Positions 1-7,694 of a stretch of DNA of 32,293 nt are shown here, piece after piece. Under the pieces are notes generated by a model. That model saw only the letters and a list, made by a program, of their open reading frames with translations. It had not been told where the DNA came from and did not search any database. Positions within the stretch are counted from its first letter, which is position 1. Each line of letters begins with the position of its first letter. The position numbers and the translations under genes were made by a program. This DNA comes from Candidatus Methylomirabilis sp. (GTDB lineage Bacteria; Methylomirabilota; Methylomirabilia; Methylomirabilales; Methylomirabilaceae): contig NZ_JAQUOY010000027.1 of NCBI RefSeq assembly GCF_028716865.1, forward strand, positions 1 to 32,293, read 5' to 3'.

Positions 1-20
1 CTAGGCAGGAGATAATCACT

Positions 21-320
21 ATGCCGTTTGTTGCCCACTTCGTCGATGCATTTGCGTCCATCCTGAACATGGTGTTGTCGCTTTATACCTGGCTCCTCAT
101 CATCCGGGCGCTGATCTCCTGGGTCAACCCCGACCCCTGGAATCCGATCGTCCAATTTCTCGCTCGCGTTACCGACCCGGTGTTGCGGCCGATTCAGCAA
201 ATGCTGCCGATGTGGCGGTTGGGATTCGATATCTCTCCCATCGTCGCCATCCTGGCGATCCAGTTTATCCAGCGATGGCTGGTGCCTTCCCTTCAAGAGA
301 TGGCCTGGACCCTTCGCTGA
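21..320 (+). CDS. yggT: YggT family integral membrane protein
   Basis: Small membrane protein of 99 residues with two hydrophobic segments (about 12-34 and 70-90) separated by a loop rich in W, N and P (ALISWVNPDPWNP, about 30-43) that is characteristic of the YggT family (also called YlmG/Ycf19). Family members sit in the inner membrane and are linked to osmotic tolerance, cell division or membrane-complex assembly; the biochemical role is not settled. An AGGAGA ribosome site at 7-12 lies 8 bases before the ATG. The stop overlaps the start of the next gene (TGATG), so the two are translationally coupled. The yggT-yggU pair is a common bacterial neighbourhood, often after yggS/proC, which would lie left of the window. 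Confidence 0.93.
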   Translation: MPFVAHFVDAFASILNMVLSLYTWLLIIRALISWVNPDPWNPIVQFLARVTDPVLRPIQQMLPMWRLGFDISPIVAILAIQFIQRWLVPSLQEMAWTLR

Positions 321-628
321 TGGTTCTGGTTCGACAGGAGGGCGAGGCCGCCTCGTTCTGTATCCGCCTGCAGCCGAAGGCGTCCCGCGAAGCGATCGTC
401 GGCGAGGTCGATGGTATCCTGAGGCTCCGGGTGACCGCCCCGCCGGTAGATGGACGGGCCAACGAGGCCTGCCTCCGTCTGCTTGCCAAGGCTCTTGACC
501 TGCCGGTCTCCCGCTTTCGAATCACCGCTGGTCAGCAGGCCCGCGTGAAAACCATCCGGATCACCGAAGCCTCCGCCGATCTCATCCGCACTGCTTTCTG
601 TGACCTGCTGGAGCACCCAAACCGCTAA
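320..628 (+). CDS. yggU: DUF167 / YggU family protein
   Basis: A 102-residue protein of the DUF167 (YggU) family, a small alpha/beta fold of unknown biochemical function. The family hallmarks are visible: a basic beta strand reading RLQPKASR, then RLRVTAPPVDGRAN followed by a helix (EACLRLLAKAL) and the motif ITAGQQARVKTIRI. The reading frame is open upstream to 212, but the chosen ATG at 320 overlaps the yggT stop by one base (TGATG) and places the first beta strand at the normal distance from the N terminus. The upstream extension would only repeat yggT sequence in another frame. The gene ends at 628 within a short pair of 7-base repeats (622-635). Confidence 0.9.
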   Translation: MVLVRQEGEAASFCIRLQPKASREAIVGEVDGILRLRVTAPPVDGRANEACLRLLAKALDLPVSRFRITAGQQARVKTIRITEASADLIRTAFCDLLEHPNR

Positions 629-699
629 CCCCTACTATACTGGCGGACCAAATTACCTGGAAAAGCATTGCGTTGTCCGTGCAACCGCAGAAGTTGGGC

Positions 700-728
700 T
701 TGACTCAAGCCCGCGCATTTCCTATACT
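700..728 (+). promoter_or_regulatory. sigma-70 promoter of the glpX-like gene, with palindrome over the -35 box
   Basis: TTGACT at 700-705 and TATACT at 723-728 are separated by exactly 17 bases; each hexamer matches the consensus in 5 of 6 positions. Transcription would begin near 735, giving a leader of about 75 bases. The -35 hexamer lies inside a perfect inverted repeat, GGGCTTG-ACT-CAAGCCC (696-712), which could be a repressor or LysR-type operator. Confidence 0.75.
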
Positions 729-810
729 TCTGTCGGTTTTAGGGGTGTAGAGTGCGAGCGAACAGGAGTGAGCTGCCCGCGGTTTTTGGCTGACTGAGAA
801 GAGAGATGTG

Positions 811-1773
811 ATGGACCGAAACCTGGCGCTTGAGTTAGTGCGGGCGACCGAGTTAGCCGCCATTTCGTCGGCGCGTTGGATGGGGTTAGGCAATCCGAGC
901 GCGGCTGATCAGGCTGCGATCGACGCCATGCGTCATGCCTTCGATAACGTCAGCTTCAGTGGTTCCATTGTCATCGGGAAGGGTGAGCGCGGTACGGCGC
1001 CAACCCTCTATGTCGGAGAGGTCCTTGGCCAAGGCGATGCCCCTGAAGTAGACATCGCGCTTGATGCCGTTGAAAGCGGGGCGATTGTGGCCAATGGCCG
1101 TCCCAATGCCATCTCCGTCATCGCCGCCGCTGAGAAGGGGTCGCTGCGCCAGGTGCCGGAAGCCCACATGGAAAAGATCGCCGTCGGGCCCAAGGCGGCC
1201 GGGGCGATCGACATCACCGCCCCGGCAGAGAAGAATCTTCGCGCGATTGCTGAAGCGATGAACTGTTCTGTAGAAGATCTCACGGTGGTCATCCTTGACC
1301 GACCTCGCCACGCCGATCTGGTGAGGCAGGTCCGCGGGATCGGCGCGCGCATCAAACTCATTCAGGATGGCGACCTGTCCGCCACTATCGCTGTGGCGTT
1401 CGAAGGGACGGGCGTCGACGTCCTCATGGGGGTCGGGGGGGCGCGAGAAGGCGCGCTCGCGGCGACTGCGCTTCAGTGCATTGGGGGTGACATGCAAGGT
1501 CGCCTGAAGCCGCTGACGGAAGAGGAGGCAGAGCGCGCACTGAGAATGGGAATCCAGGATCTGGACCGGGTATTTACGATCTCCGATCTGACCGGAGGAG
1601 GAGAGTGCGACATCATGTTCGCCGCGACCGGGGTGACTGATGGTGATCTTCTGAAGGGGGTCCGCTTCTTCGGCGGAGGAGCCCAGACGCACTCCCTTGT
1701 CATGCGCTCCAGGTCCGCGACCGTCCGCTTCATCGAGTCAACTCACCGCTTCGACCGGAAATCGGTCTCATAG
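811..1773 (+). CDS. glpX: Class II fructose-1,6-bisphosphatase (GlpX) family protein with altered active site
   Basis: A 320-residue protein that aligns over its whole length with GlpX, the metal-dependent class II fructose-1,6-bisphosphatase of gluconeogenesis and the Calvin cycle. Starting at ATG 811, its numbering matches E. coli GlpX exactly to position 90, which supports this start over GTG 808. Metal ligands D33, D85 and E88 are kept, and the GGAxEG loop with the last glutamate is present. However, E57 is lysine (IGKGE instead of IGEGE), D61 and E62 are G and T, P86 is A, G89 is S and the catalytic T90 is G (DAVESG instead of DPIEGT). The family assignment is firm; normal phosphatase activity is doubtful. 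The protein may be a regulatory or re-specialised paralogue. It is a single gene behind its own sigma-70 promoter. Confidence 0.85.
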   Translation: MDRNLALELVRATELAAISSARWMGLGNPSAADQAAIDAMRHAFDNVSFSGSIVIGKGERGTAPTLYVGEVLGQGDAPEVDIALDAVESGAIVANGRPNAISVIAAAEKGSLRQVPEAHMEKIAVGPKAAGAIDITAPAEKNLRAIAEAMNCSVEDLTVVILDRPRHADLVRQVRGIGARIKLIQDGDLSATIAVAFEGTGVDVLMGVGGAREGALAATALQCIGGDMQGRLKPLTEEEAERALRMGIQDLDRVFTISDLTGGGECDIMFAATGVTDGDLLKGVRFFGGGAQTHSLVMRSRSATVRFIESTHRFDRKSVS

Positions 1774-1797
1774 GCCCACATTGCGCATCGCGTTAAT

Positions 1798-1832
1798 CAG
1801 TCTTCAGTCTTCAGCCGTCAGCCGTCAGCTCT
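1798..1832 (+). repeat. Period-7 degenerate tandem array (5 units), directly before hisS
   Basis: Five consecutive heptamers: CAGTCTT twice, CAGCCGT twice, then CAGCTCT. The array ends 4 bases before the hisS ATG and occupies the place where a Shine-Dalgarno site would be. Related arrays lie at 4880-4907, 9494-9514 and 32105-32132. Confidence 0.85.
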
Positions 1833-1836
1833 CTGC

Positions 1837-3096
1837 ATGAAACTAAAAGGTGTACGGGGGGCGCCAGACCTCTTGCCTCAGGAGACCGCGAGGTGGCAGC
1901 GCGTCGAAACGGCTACGCGCTTTCTCTTGCAGCGGTACGGCTACGCGGAAATCCGGACCCCAGTCTTTGAACGGACGGAGCTCTTTGTCCGTGGTATCGG
2001 CGAGGGGACCGACATCGTCGAGAAAGAGATGTACACTTTCATCGACCAGGGGGAGGTCAATCTCACGCTTCGGCCCGAAGGGACCGCGCCGGTTGCCCGA
2101 GCCTATCTCGAACATCAGATGGCCGCCCAGTTCCCCTTGGTGAAGCTGTATTACCTCGGTCCGATGTTCCGTCGGGAACGGCCACAATCGGGACGATACC
2201 GGCAGTTCCACCAGATCGGCGTGGAGGCGATCGGCTCCGACCAGCCGGCGGTGGATGCGGAGGTGATCGACCTCCTCTGGGCGCTCATGGTGGAGGAGTT
2301 CCGAATTCCTGATCTGCAACTTCGCCTCAATTCGATCGGTGACGCAGCCTGCCGCCCCACGATCCGAGATCGCCTCCGTCGCTATATGACGGATCGGTCG
2401 TCAGCGCTCTGCCCGGATTGCCAGGGGAGGCTCACGCGTAATCCGCTCCGGATCATGGACTGCAAGCAACCGGGCTGCCAGCATCTGGTGGCGGAGGCAC
2501 CAAAACCACTTGAGAGCCTGTGTGAAGCCTGTGCGGCCCACTTCACTGAGGTCCGAGGTCTGCTGGATCACTTGAAGATCCCCTATACTATCGATGAGCG
2601 GCTGGTCCGCGGCCTTGAATACTACACAAAAACGGCTTTCGAGGTGATTAATCCCCGCCTTGGCGCTCAGAATGCCTTGGCCGGTGGCGGGCGCTACGAT
2701 GGCCTGATCGAGGTAGTGGGCGGGCCCTCAACCCCTGCCATGGGGTTCGCTGTCGGGATAGAACGGGTCATAGCCTCGCTTCCGTCAGCCGAAGAGGAGG
2801 ACGTGCTGCGTGGGATCTACGTTGCCACGCTAGGGCGAGAGGCGCAGCGAGCCGGGATGGGGCTCCTGCAGGAGCTGCGTCGACGCGGTATGCGGGGCCT
2901 GATGAATCTCGAAGCGCGCAGTCTCAAGAGTCAGATGCGTCAGGCCAATAAGGAGCGGGTCCGGTACTGCCTGATCTTGGGTGATGAGGAGCTCGGGCGA
3001 GGCCAGGCGACGCTGCGGGATATGATGAAGGCCGACCAGACGTCCGTGGAGCTCGTTCATATCGTCGAGCGTCTGATGGGGCTGGAGGGGGTATGA
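1837..3096 (+). CDS. hisS: Histidyl-tRNA synthetase
   Basis: Class II aminoacyl-tRNA synthetase of 419 residues that charges tRNA-His in the cytoplasm. It starts with the typical MKLKGVRGAPDLLP. Motif 1 is the region around IRTPVFERTELF, followed by TLRPEGTAPVARAY. Motif 2 is FRRERPQSGRYRQFHQIG (about 110-127). The HisRS-specific histidine A region reads LVRGLEYYTKTAFE, motif 3 is GGGRYDGL plus MGFAVGIERV, and the C-terminal anticodon-binding domain occupies about 325-419. The length is normal. No Shine-Dalgarno sequence precedes the ATG: a period-7 repeat array fills that position. The stop overlaps the aspS start (ATGA), so hisS and aspS form a coupled operon, a common arrangement in bacteria. 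Confidence 0.97.
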   Translation: MKLKGVRGAPDLLPQETARWQRVETATRFLLQRYGYAEIRTPVFERTELFVRGIGEGTDIVEKEMYTFIDQGEVNLTLRPEGTAPVARAYLEHQMAAQFPLVKLYYLGPMFRRERPQSGRYRQFHQIGVEAIGSDQPAVDAEVIDLLWALMVEEFRIPDLQLRLNSIGDAACRPTIRDRLRRYMTDRSSALCPDCQGRLTRNPLRIMDCKQPGCQHLVAEAPKPLESLCEACAAHFTEVRGLLDHLKIPYTIDERLVRGLEYYTKTAFEVINPRLGAQNALAGGGRYDGLIEVVGGPSTPAMGFAVGIERVIASLPSAEEEDVLRGIYVATLGREAQRAGMGLLQELRRRGMRGLMNLEARSLKSQMRQANKERVRYCLILGDEELGRGQATLRDMMKADQTSVELVHIVERLMGLEGV

Positions 3097-4874
3097 GCAC
3101 AAGCAGAGGACATCTGACGCGGACGGAGTATTGCGGTTTATTGGGCCCGCAGCACATGGGGCAGCCTGTGGTACTGATGGGCTGGGTGCATCGGCGACGC
3201 GATCATGGCGGCCTCATTTTTATCGATCTTCGAGATCGCGAAGGGGTGGTCCAGACGGTCTTCAACCCCGAGCATCATCCGGAAGCCCATGAGGTGGCCA
3301 GACGGATGCGCGCTGAATTTGTGGTGGCGATTCGCGGCAGAGTCCAGGCGCGCCCGCCGGGGACCGAAAACGCCGCACTTCCCACCGGGGCTATCGAGAT
3401 CGTGGTGGAGGAGGCGCAGGTCCTGAATGAGGCGAAGCCGCCGGTCTTTGCAATCGAAGAGGAGACAGACGTCGCCGAGGAGATTCGGCTGACGTATCGG
3501 TACCTGGACCTCCGCCGCCCGCCGCTGCTGCGCAACCTGCGCCTGCGTCACAAGGCGGCCCAGGCGGTTCACTGCTATCTGGACAGCCACGGCTTTGTTG
3601 AGGTAGAGACCCCCATGCTGACTCGGAGCACGCCCGAAGGGGCCAGGGACTATCTGGTTCCGAGTCGGCTGAACCCCGGGGAGTTCTACGCCCTGCCGCA
3701 GTCGCCCCAGCTCTTCAAGCAGCTCCTCATGGTCTCGGGCATGGATCGATACTATCAGATCGTCCGGTGCTTTCGGGACGAGGATCTGCGGGCCGACCGA
3801 CAGCCGGAGTTTACTCAGATCGACATGGAGATGTCGTTTGTGGATCGAGAGGATGTGCTCCGGGTGACGGAAGGGCTGGTGGCGGCACTCTTTGAAGCGG
3901 CCGGCAAGCCTTTACCGCCCAGGCCATTTCCACGACTGACGTATGCCGAGGCGATCGACCGATTCGGCCTCGATGCGCCGGACACCCGGTTCGGGATGGA
4001 GCTGACCGACCTGACCGAGTTGTTGCGCGGGATCGATGCCAAGGTGTTTGCCGAGCCGATTGCGCGAGGCGGCGTGGTCAAGGGGATGAATGTCAAAGGG
4101 TGCGGCGCATTCTCCAGGACGCAGATTGATGGGCTGGTTGACTGCGCCAAGGGGTTTGGGGCCAAGGGGTTGGCCTGGTTCAAGGTGTCTGCGGACGGGA
4201 TCCAGTCGCCGCTGACCAAGTTCCTCTATCCGATGATCCTTGAACGGCTTGCTGAGCGACTGAAAGGGGAGGAAGGGGATCTCTTGTTGCTGGTCGCCGA
4301 TCAGGCAAAGACGGCGGCCGAGGCGCTGGGGCGCTTACGGGTTAAATTAGGCCGTGAGTTGAAGTTGATTGATGAGAGCGCGCTGGCTGTCACTTGGGTC
4401 ATCGACTTCCCCCTCCTTGAATTCGATCCCGAGCAAGGGCGGTGGCAGGCGATGCATCACCCCTTTACGGCGCCGCTGGACGAGGATCTGCCGTTCTTTG
4501 ACACCGATCCCGATAAGATCCGCGCCAAGGCCTATGACCTGGTTGTGAACGGGCAGGAGTTGGGGGGAGGCAGCATCAGGATCCACCGCCGGGATGTGCA
4601 GAGCCGGATGTTCGGCGCTCTCGGAATCAGCGAGGACGAGGCAAGGGCCAAATTTGGGTTTCTCTTAGAAGCGCTTGAGTATGGCGCCCCGCCCCATGGC
4701 GGGATCGCCTTCGGCTTCGATCGGGTTATCGCGCTGCTCGCGGGGGCCGGCTCGATCCGGGACGTGATTGCCTTCCCCAAGACCCAAAAGGCGGTGGACC
4801 TGATGACGAACGCCCCTTCGCCTGTCGACTCGAAACAGCTCAGGGAGTTGAAGATTAAGCTGGATCTCGACTGA
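3093..4874 (+). CDS. aspS: Aspartyl-tRNA synthetase, bacterial type (probably non-discriminating)
   Basis: A 593-residue class IIb synthetase. An N-terminal OB-fold anticodon domain (about 1-105, RRRDHGGLIFIDLRDREG) is followed by motif 1 (HGFVEVETPMLTRSTPEGARDY), motif 2 (FRDEDLRADRQPEFTQID), the bacterial GAD insertion (about 290-410) and motif 3 (GGIAFGFDRVIALLAG). In the OB fold the residue after RRRD is histidine, as in the non-discriminating enzyme of Pseudomonas; discriminating E. coli AspRS has leucine there. I infer that it can also make Asp-tRNA-Asn, which would need GatCAB elsewhere in the genome. It starts within the hisS stop (ATGA). The intergenic region after it carries another heptamer array. 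Confidence 0.97.
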   Translation: MSTSRGHLTRTEYCGLLGPQHMGQPVVLMGWVHRRRDHGGLIFIDLRDREGVVQTVFNPEHHPEAHEVARRMRAEFVVAIRGRVQARPPGTENAALPTGAIEIVVEEAQVLNEAKPPVFAIEEETDVAEEIRLTYRYLDLRRPPLLRNLRLRHKAAQAVHCYLDSHGFVEVETPMLTRSTPEGARDYLVPSRLNPGEFYALPQSPQLFKQLLMVSGMDRYYQIVRCFRDEDLRADRQPEFTQIDMEMSFVDREDVLRVTEGLVAALFEAAGKPLPPRPFPRLTYAEAIDRFGLDAPDTRFGMELTDLTELLRGIDAKVFAEPIARGGVVKGMNVKGCGAFSRTQIDGLVDCAKGFGAKGLAWFKVSADGIQSPLTKFLYPMILERLAERLKGEEGDLLLLVADQAKTAAEALGRLRVKLGRELKLIDESALAVTWVIDFPLLEFDPEQGRWQAMHHPFTAPLDEDLPFFDTDPDKIRAKAYDLVVNGQELGGGSIRIHRRDVQSRMFGALGISEDEARAKFGFLLEALEYGAPPHGGIAFGFDRVIALLAGAGSIRDVIAFPKTQKAVDLMTNAPSPVDSKQLRELKIKLDLD

Positions 4875-4879
4875 GATTG

Positions 4880-4907
4880 CAGCTTTCAGCAATCGGCTAT
4901 CAGCCTT
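4880..4907 (+). repeat. Period-7 degenerate tandem array (4 units) after aspS
   Basis: Four heptamers: CAGCTTT, CAGCAAT, CGGCTAT and CAGCCTT, beginning 5 bases after the aspS stop. They share the CAGCnnT pattern with the array before hisS. The following 4908-4930 is a decayed continuation containing TGGCTGGCTGCTG. Confidence 0.7.
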
Positions 4908-4947
4908 TAACAGATGGCTGGCTGCTGACAACTAATTGCCGCCTCTG

Positions 4948-4976
4948 TTGACAGGTCCATGGGGCAGGGATAGGAT
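4948..4976 (+). promoter_or_regulatory. sigma-70 promoter upstream of phoH
   Basis: A perfect -35 hexamer TTGACA (4948-4953) is followed after exactly 17 bases by TAGGAT (4971-4976, 4 of 6 matches). Transcription would begin near 4983, giving a leader of about 58 bases for the phoH-pgpH-ybeY-dgkA-era-recO run. Confidence 0.65.
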
Positions 4977-5005
4977 ATAGGAGCGTGGGGTGGTGGCTGT
5001 GTCCC

Positions 5006-5044
5006 ATGAGGCAGAGGATAATGAGTAGCGAAGCGGGGAGATGA
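5006..5044 (+). other. Possible 12-codon leader ORF overlapping the phoH start
   Basis: ATG at 5006 opens a 12-codon frame (MRQRIMSSEAGR) that ends with TGA at 5042-5044, so its stop and the phoH start form an ATGA overlap. The second in-frame ATG (5021) has AGAGG five bases upstream. The phoH ATG has its purine-rich GGGGAG directly abutting it, which is a poor spacing, so translation could arrive by coupling from this leader. It could equally be chance. Confidence 0.3.
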
Positions 5045-6033
5045 CAGGGGAGCAGGTTCGACCGGAACAAAAGGTTTCCCTGCCTATCGGGGAAGAGATC
5101 CGGCAACTGTTTGGTCGCAAGGATGAGGTTAGAAAGCTCATCGAAGAGGCATTACAGGTTAAGCTGGTTGCGCGCAATGGCTTTGTGAGCATCCAGGGTG
5201 AGGCGTCAGATGTCGCTGTCGGGGAGCAGGTCGTATCAGAGCTGATCTCGGTGCTGGCGCGCGGTGAGCGCGTGACGCCACAAGACGTGAAGCTGGCCCT
5301 TCGGCTCTTTACCAAAAAAGAGGAGGAGGAGTTCAAGCGGATCCAGGGTGAGGTGATCGATGTTTCGTCAAAGAAGCGGCCGGTTCGGCCAAAGGGCCCC
5401 GGCCAGCGAAGCTACATCGAAGCCATCCGCCATCACGACATCGTCTTCGCCATAGGGCCGGCCGGGACCGGCAAGACCTATCTGGCCATGGCCATGGCCG
5501 TGTCAGCCCTCCTGAGGCACGAGGTCAGCCGGATCATCCTGACCAGGCCCGCCGTGGAGGCTGGGGAAAAGTTGGGTTTTCTCCCCGGCACGCTCTACGA
5601 CAAGATTAACCCATACCTTCGACCCCTGTACGATGCGCTCTACGACATGATCGAGCTGGAGCGTGTCACCCGTCTGATTGAGATGGGCACCATCGAGATT
5701 GCTCCGCTGGCCTTCATGCGAGGCCGGACCTTGAACGATTCGTTTATCGTGCTGGACGAGGCTCAGAATACGACCTCAGAGCAGATGAAGATGTTTTTGA
5801 CGCGCCTTGGCTTCGGTTCAAAGACCGTCATTACGGGGGACATTACCCAGGTCGATCTGCCCACCGACAGACGCTCCGGACTGATCGAGGTGCAGCGTAT
5901 TCTGAAAGGGATCGAGGGGATCAAGTTCGCTTATCTCGGCGAGGAGGACGTGGTGCGACACGAGTTGGTGCAGCAGATTGTCAGGGCCTACGAAATGTAC
6001 CAGACCTCCACACCACCAGCCGAGGGGCGATAG
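5041..6033 (+). CDS. phoH: PhoH-family ATPase (YbeZ)
   Basis: A 330-residue cytoplasmic P-loop ATPase related to PhoH/YbeZ, with a superfamily-1-helicase-like core. The N-terminal third (1-115) is a small alpha/beta domain typical of the family. Walker A reads GPAGTGKTYLA (about 139-149), followed by LTRPAVEAGEKLGFLPG, a stretch highly conserved in PhoH. Walker B is FIVLDEAQNTT (about 235-245), and TRLGFGSKTVITGDITQVDLP is the sensor region. YbeZ acts with YbeY in rRNA processing and ribosome quality control; ybeY lies two genes downstream, the standard arrangement. ATG 5041 is the first start after an in-frame stop at 5026. The stop is followed 11 bases later by the HD-domain gene. Confidence 0.95.
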   Translation: MTGEQVRPEQKVSLPIGEEIRQLFGRKDEVRKLIEEALQVKLVARNGFVSIQGEASDVAVGEQVVSELISVLARGERVTPQDVKLALRLFTKKEEEEFKRIQGEVIDVSSKKRPVRPKGPGQRSYIEAIRHHDIVFAIGPAGTGKTYLAMAMAVSALLRHEVSRIILTRPAVEAGEKLGFLPGTLYDKINPYLRPLYDALYDMIELERVTRLIEMGTIEIAPLAFMRGRTLNDSFIVLDEAQNTTSEQMKMFLTRLGFGSKTVITGDITQVDLPTDRRSGLIEVQRILKGIEGIKFAYLGEEDVVRHELVQQIVRAYEMYQTSTPPAEGR

Positions 6034-6044
6034 GAGGGCGCCAG

Positions 6045-7694
6045 ATGGCGCCCGACACGAGTAGCAGCGGTATCATTACCAGTATGCAGTCGCCGGCTGC
6101 GCGCCGGCTGCTCCACGCTCCCCGTGTGGTCTCCTCCTGGTTCCATTGGGCCACCGGGCGCCTCGAGCGCCATCCGGGTGCGCTGTATGTGCTCTGTAGC
6201 GTGGCCGTTCTCACGATCATCCTCCTCATCGCATCTTCCCCGGTACTCCCGGCTGGAATCCTTCCACTCCTTGGGATCTGCCTCCTGGTCAGCCTCCTGC
6301 TTGGAAGCCTCTGCCTGTACATCTGGACGCTCCAGCCCAAGTCGATGCGACAGCCGAAGAGTCTGTTCCTCCTCGCGTCGGTGATCTTGTTGACGGTGGC
6401 TATCACCCGCTCGTTTTTCTTCTTTCTGCCCTCCGCCCACCAGGCGCTCCCTCATGTGCCTGCGAGCGCCCTCGAATACTCGATCCCTGTCGCCTTGGGA
6501 GGTCTGCTCCTGGCGCTCCTCTTCAATAGTCGCCTGGCCTTTGCAGGCGCTCTTGCTATCAGCATCCTGACCTCCCTCGTAGCGGCTGACGGGTTCCGCT
6601 TCTTCCTGTATAGTCTTGTGAGCAGCCTTGCTGCGATCTTCGCCCTCGTGGGTCAGAAAGATCGAGCTACCCTGCTTAAAGCGGGAGCGGCTGTCGGGCT
6701 GGCCAATCTCTACTCAATCCTGGCCTGGTCGTTGCTCTCCGGGACCACAGAGTGGCTTGGTTTTCACCTGCTCTGCGGTCTTGCCGGCGGGTTGTTTGTC
6801 GCGATCCTGTCGCTTGGCCTGCTCCCGCTGTTCGAATATCTGTTCGAGGTGGCTACCGATTTTCGATTGCTGGAATTGTGCAACCTGAACCATCCCCTCC
6901 TGAAGGAGATGATACTCAAGGCCCCAGGTACCTACCACCACAGTGTTGTGGTGGGTACCCTGGCCGAGGCGGCCGCTGAGGCGATCGGCGCGAATGCTCT
7001 GCTGTGCCGGGTGGGCGCGTACTACCACGACATCGGGAAAATCACCAAGCCTTCGTACTTCGTCGAGAATCAGCAGAATGTCCGGAGTCGACATGAAAAG
7101 CTGGGCCCGAGCCTCAGCAGCTTGGTGATCGTATCTCATGTGAAGGGTGGCATCGAACTGGGTCGGGCCTACGGCCTTCCCCAGACCGTGCTGGAGATGA
7201 TCCCGCAGCACCACGGCACCAGGCTCATCCTTTTCTTTTACCACAAGGCCAAGGGTACAGAAGAAAGCGACCAAGGCGAGGTTCAGGAAGAGAAGTTTCG
7301 GTATCCGGGGCCGAAACCTCAAACCAAGGAGGCGGCCATTCTGATGCTGGCCGACGCCGTTGAGGCAGCGTCGCGGACCCTCACCGAGCGGACACCCGGG
7401 CGGTTCCAGGCGCTGGTTGCGAAGATCGTGAATGCTATTTTCGCGGATGGGCAACTCCGCGAATGCGAGCTGACCTTCAGTGAGCTTCGCCTCATTGAGG
7501 AGAACTTCATTCGGATTCTTAGCGGCATCTACCACCGACGGGTAGAGTATCCCGGATTCGCCTTTGAGGAGTCTGCCGGTAGAAGGGGGGCGAATGGCAC
7601 TGCAGGTCATAAATCGACAAAGGAAGATCAGGCTCGACACGAGATTTCTAAAAAAGGTCGGGCAGACTACCCTCGTCACAGCAGGGGCTCATGA
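6045..7694 (+). CDS. 7TM-HD membrane phosphodiesterase (PgpH-like), lacking the extracellular domain
   Basis: A 549-residue membrane protein with an AGGAGGG site 6 bases before the ATG. After a short basic N terminus come about seven hydrophobic segments between residues 45 and 265, then a cytoplasmic HD domain (about 285-500). The metal-binding HD residues are visible: TYHHSV, AYYHDIGK, HVKGGIELG, QHHGT and ADAVEAA. The family includes PgpH, which hydrolyses cyclic di-AMP. PgpH proteins normally carry a large extracellular 7TMR-HDED domain after the first helix and are about 700 residues; here that domain is missing. The last ~33 codons overlap ybeY by 101 bases in another frame. Homologues usually end near the motif YHRRVEYP, so the tail may be a read-through extension after loss of the original stop. 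Membership is clear; the c-di-AMP substrate is inferred. Confidence 0.88.
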   Translation: MAPDTSSSGIITSMQSPAARRLLHAPRVVSSWFHWATGRLERHPGALYVLCSVAVLTIILLIASSPVLPAGILPLLGICLLVSLLLGSLCLYIWTLQPKSMRQPKSLFLLASVILLTVAITRSFFFFLPSAHQALPHVPASALEYSIPVALGGLLLALLFNSRLAFAGALAISILTSLVAADGFRFFLYSLVSSLAAIFALVGQKDRATLLKAGAAVGLANLYSILAWSLLSGTTEWLGFHLLCGLAGGLFVAILSLGLLPLFEYLFEVATDFRLLELCNLNHPLLKEMILKAPGTYHHSVVVGTLAEAAAEAIGANALLCRVGAYYHDIGKITKPSYFVENQQNVRSRHEKLGPSLSSLVIVSHVKGGIELGRAYGLPQTVLEMIPQHHGTRLILFFYHKAKGTEESDQGEVQEEKFRYPGPKPQTKEAAILMLADAVEAASRTLTERTPGRFQALVAKIVNAIFADGQLRECELTFSELRLIEENFIRILSGIYHRRVEYPGFAFEESAGRRGANGTAGHKSTKEDQARHEISKKGRADYPRHSRGS

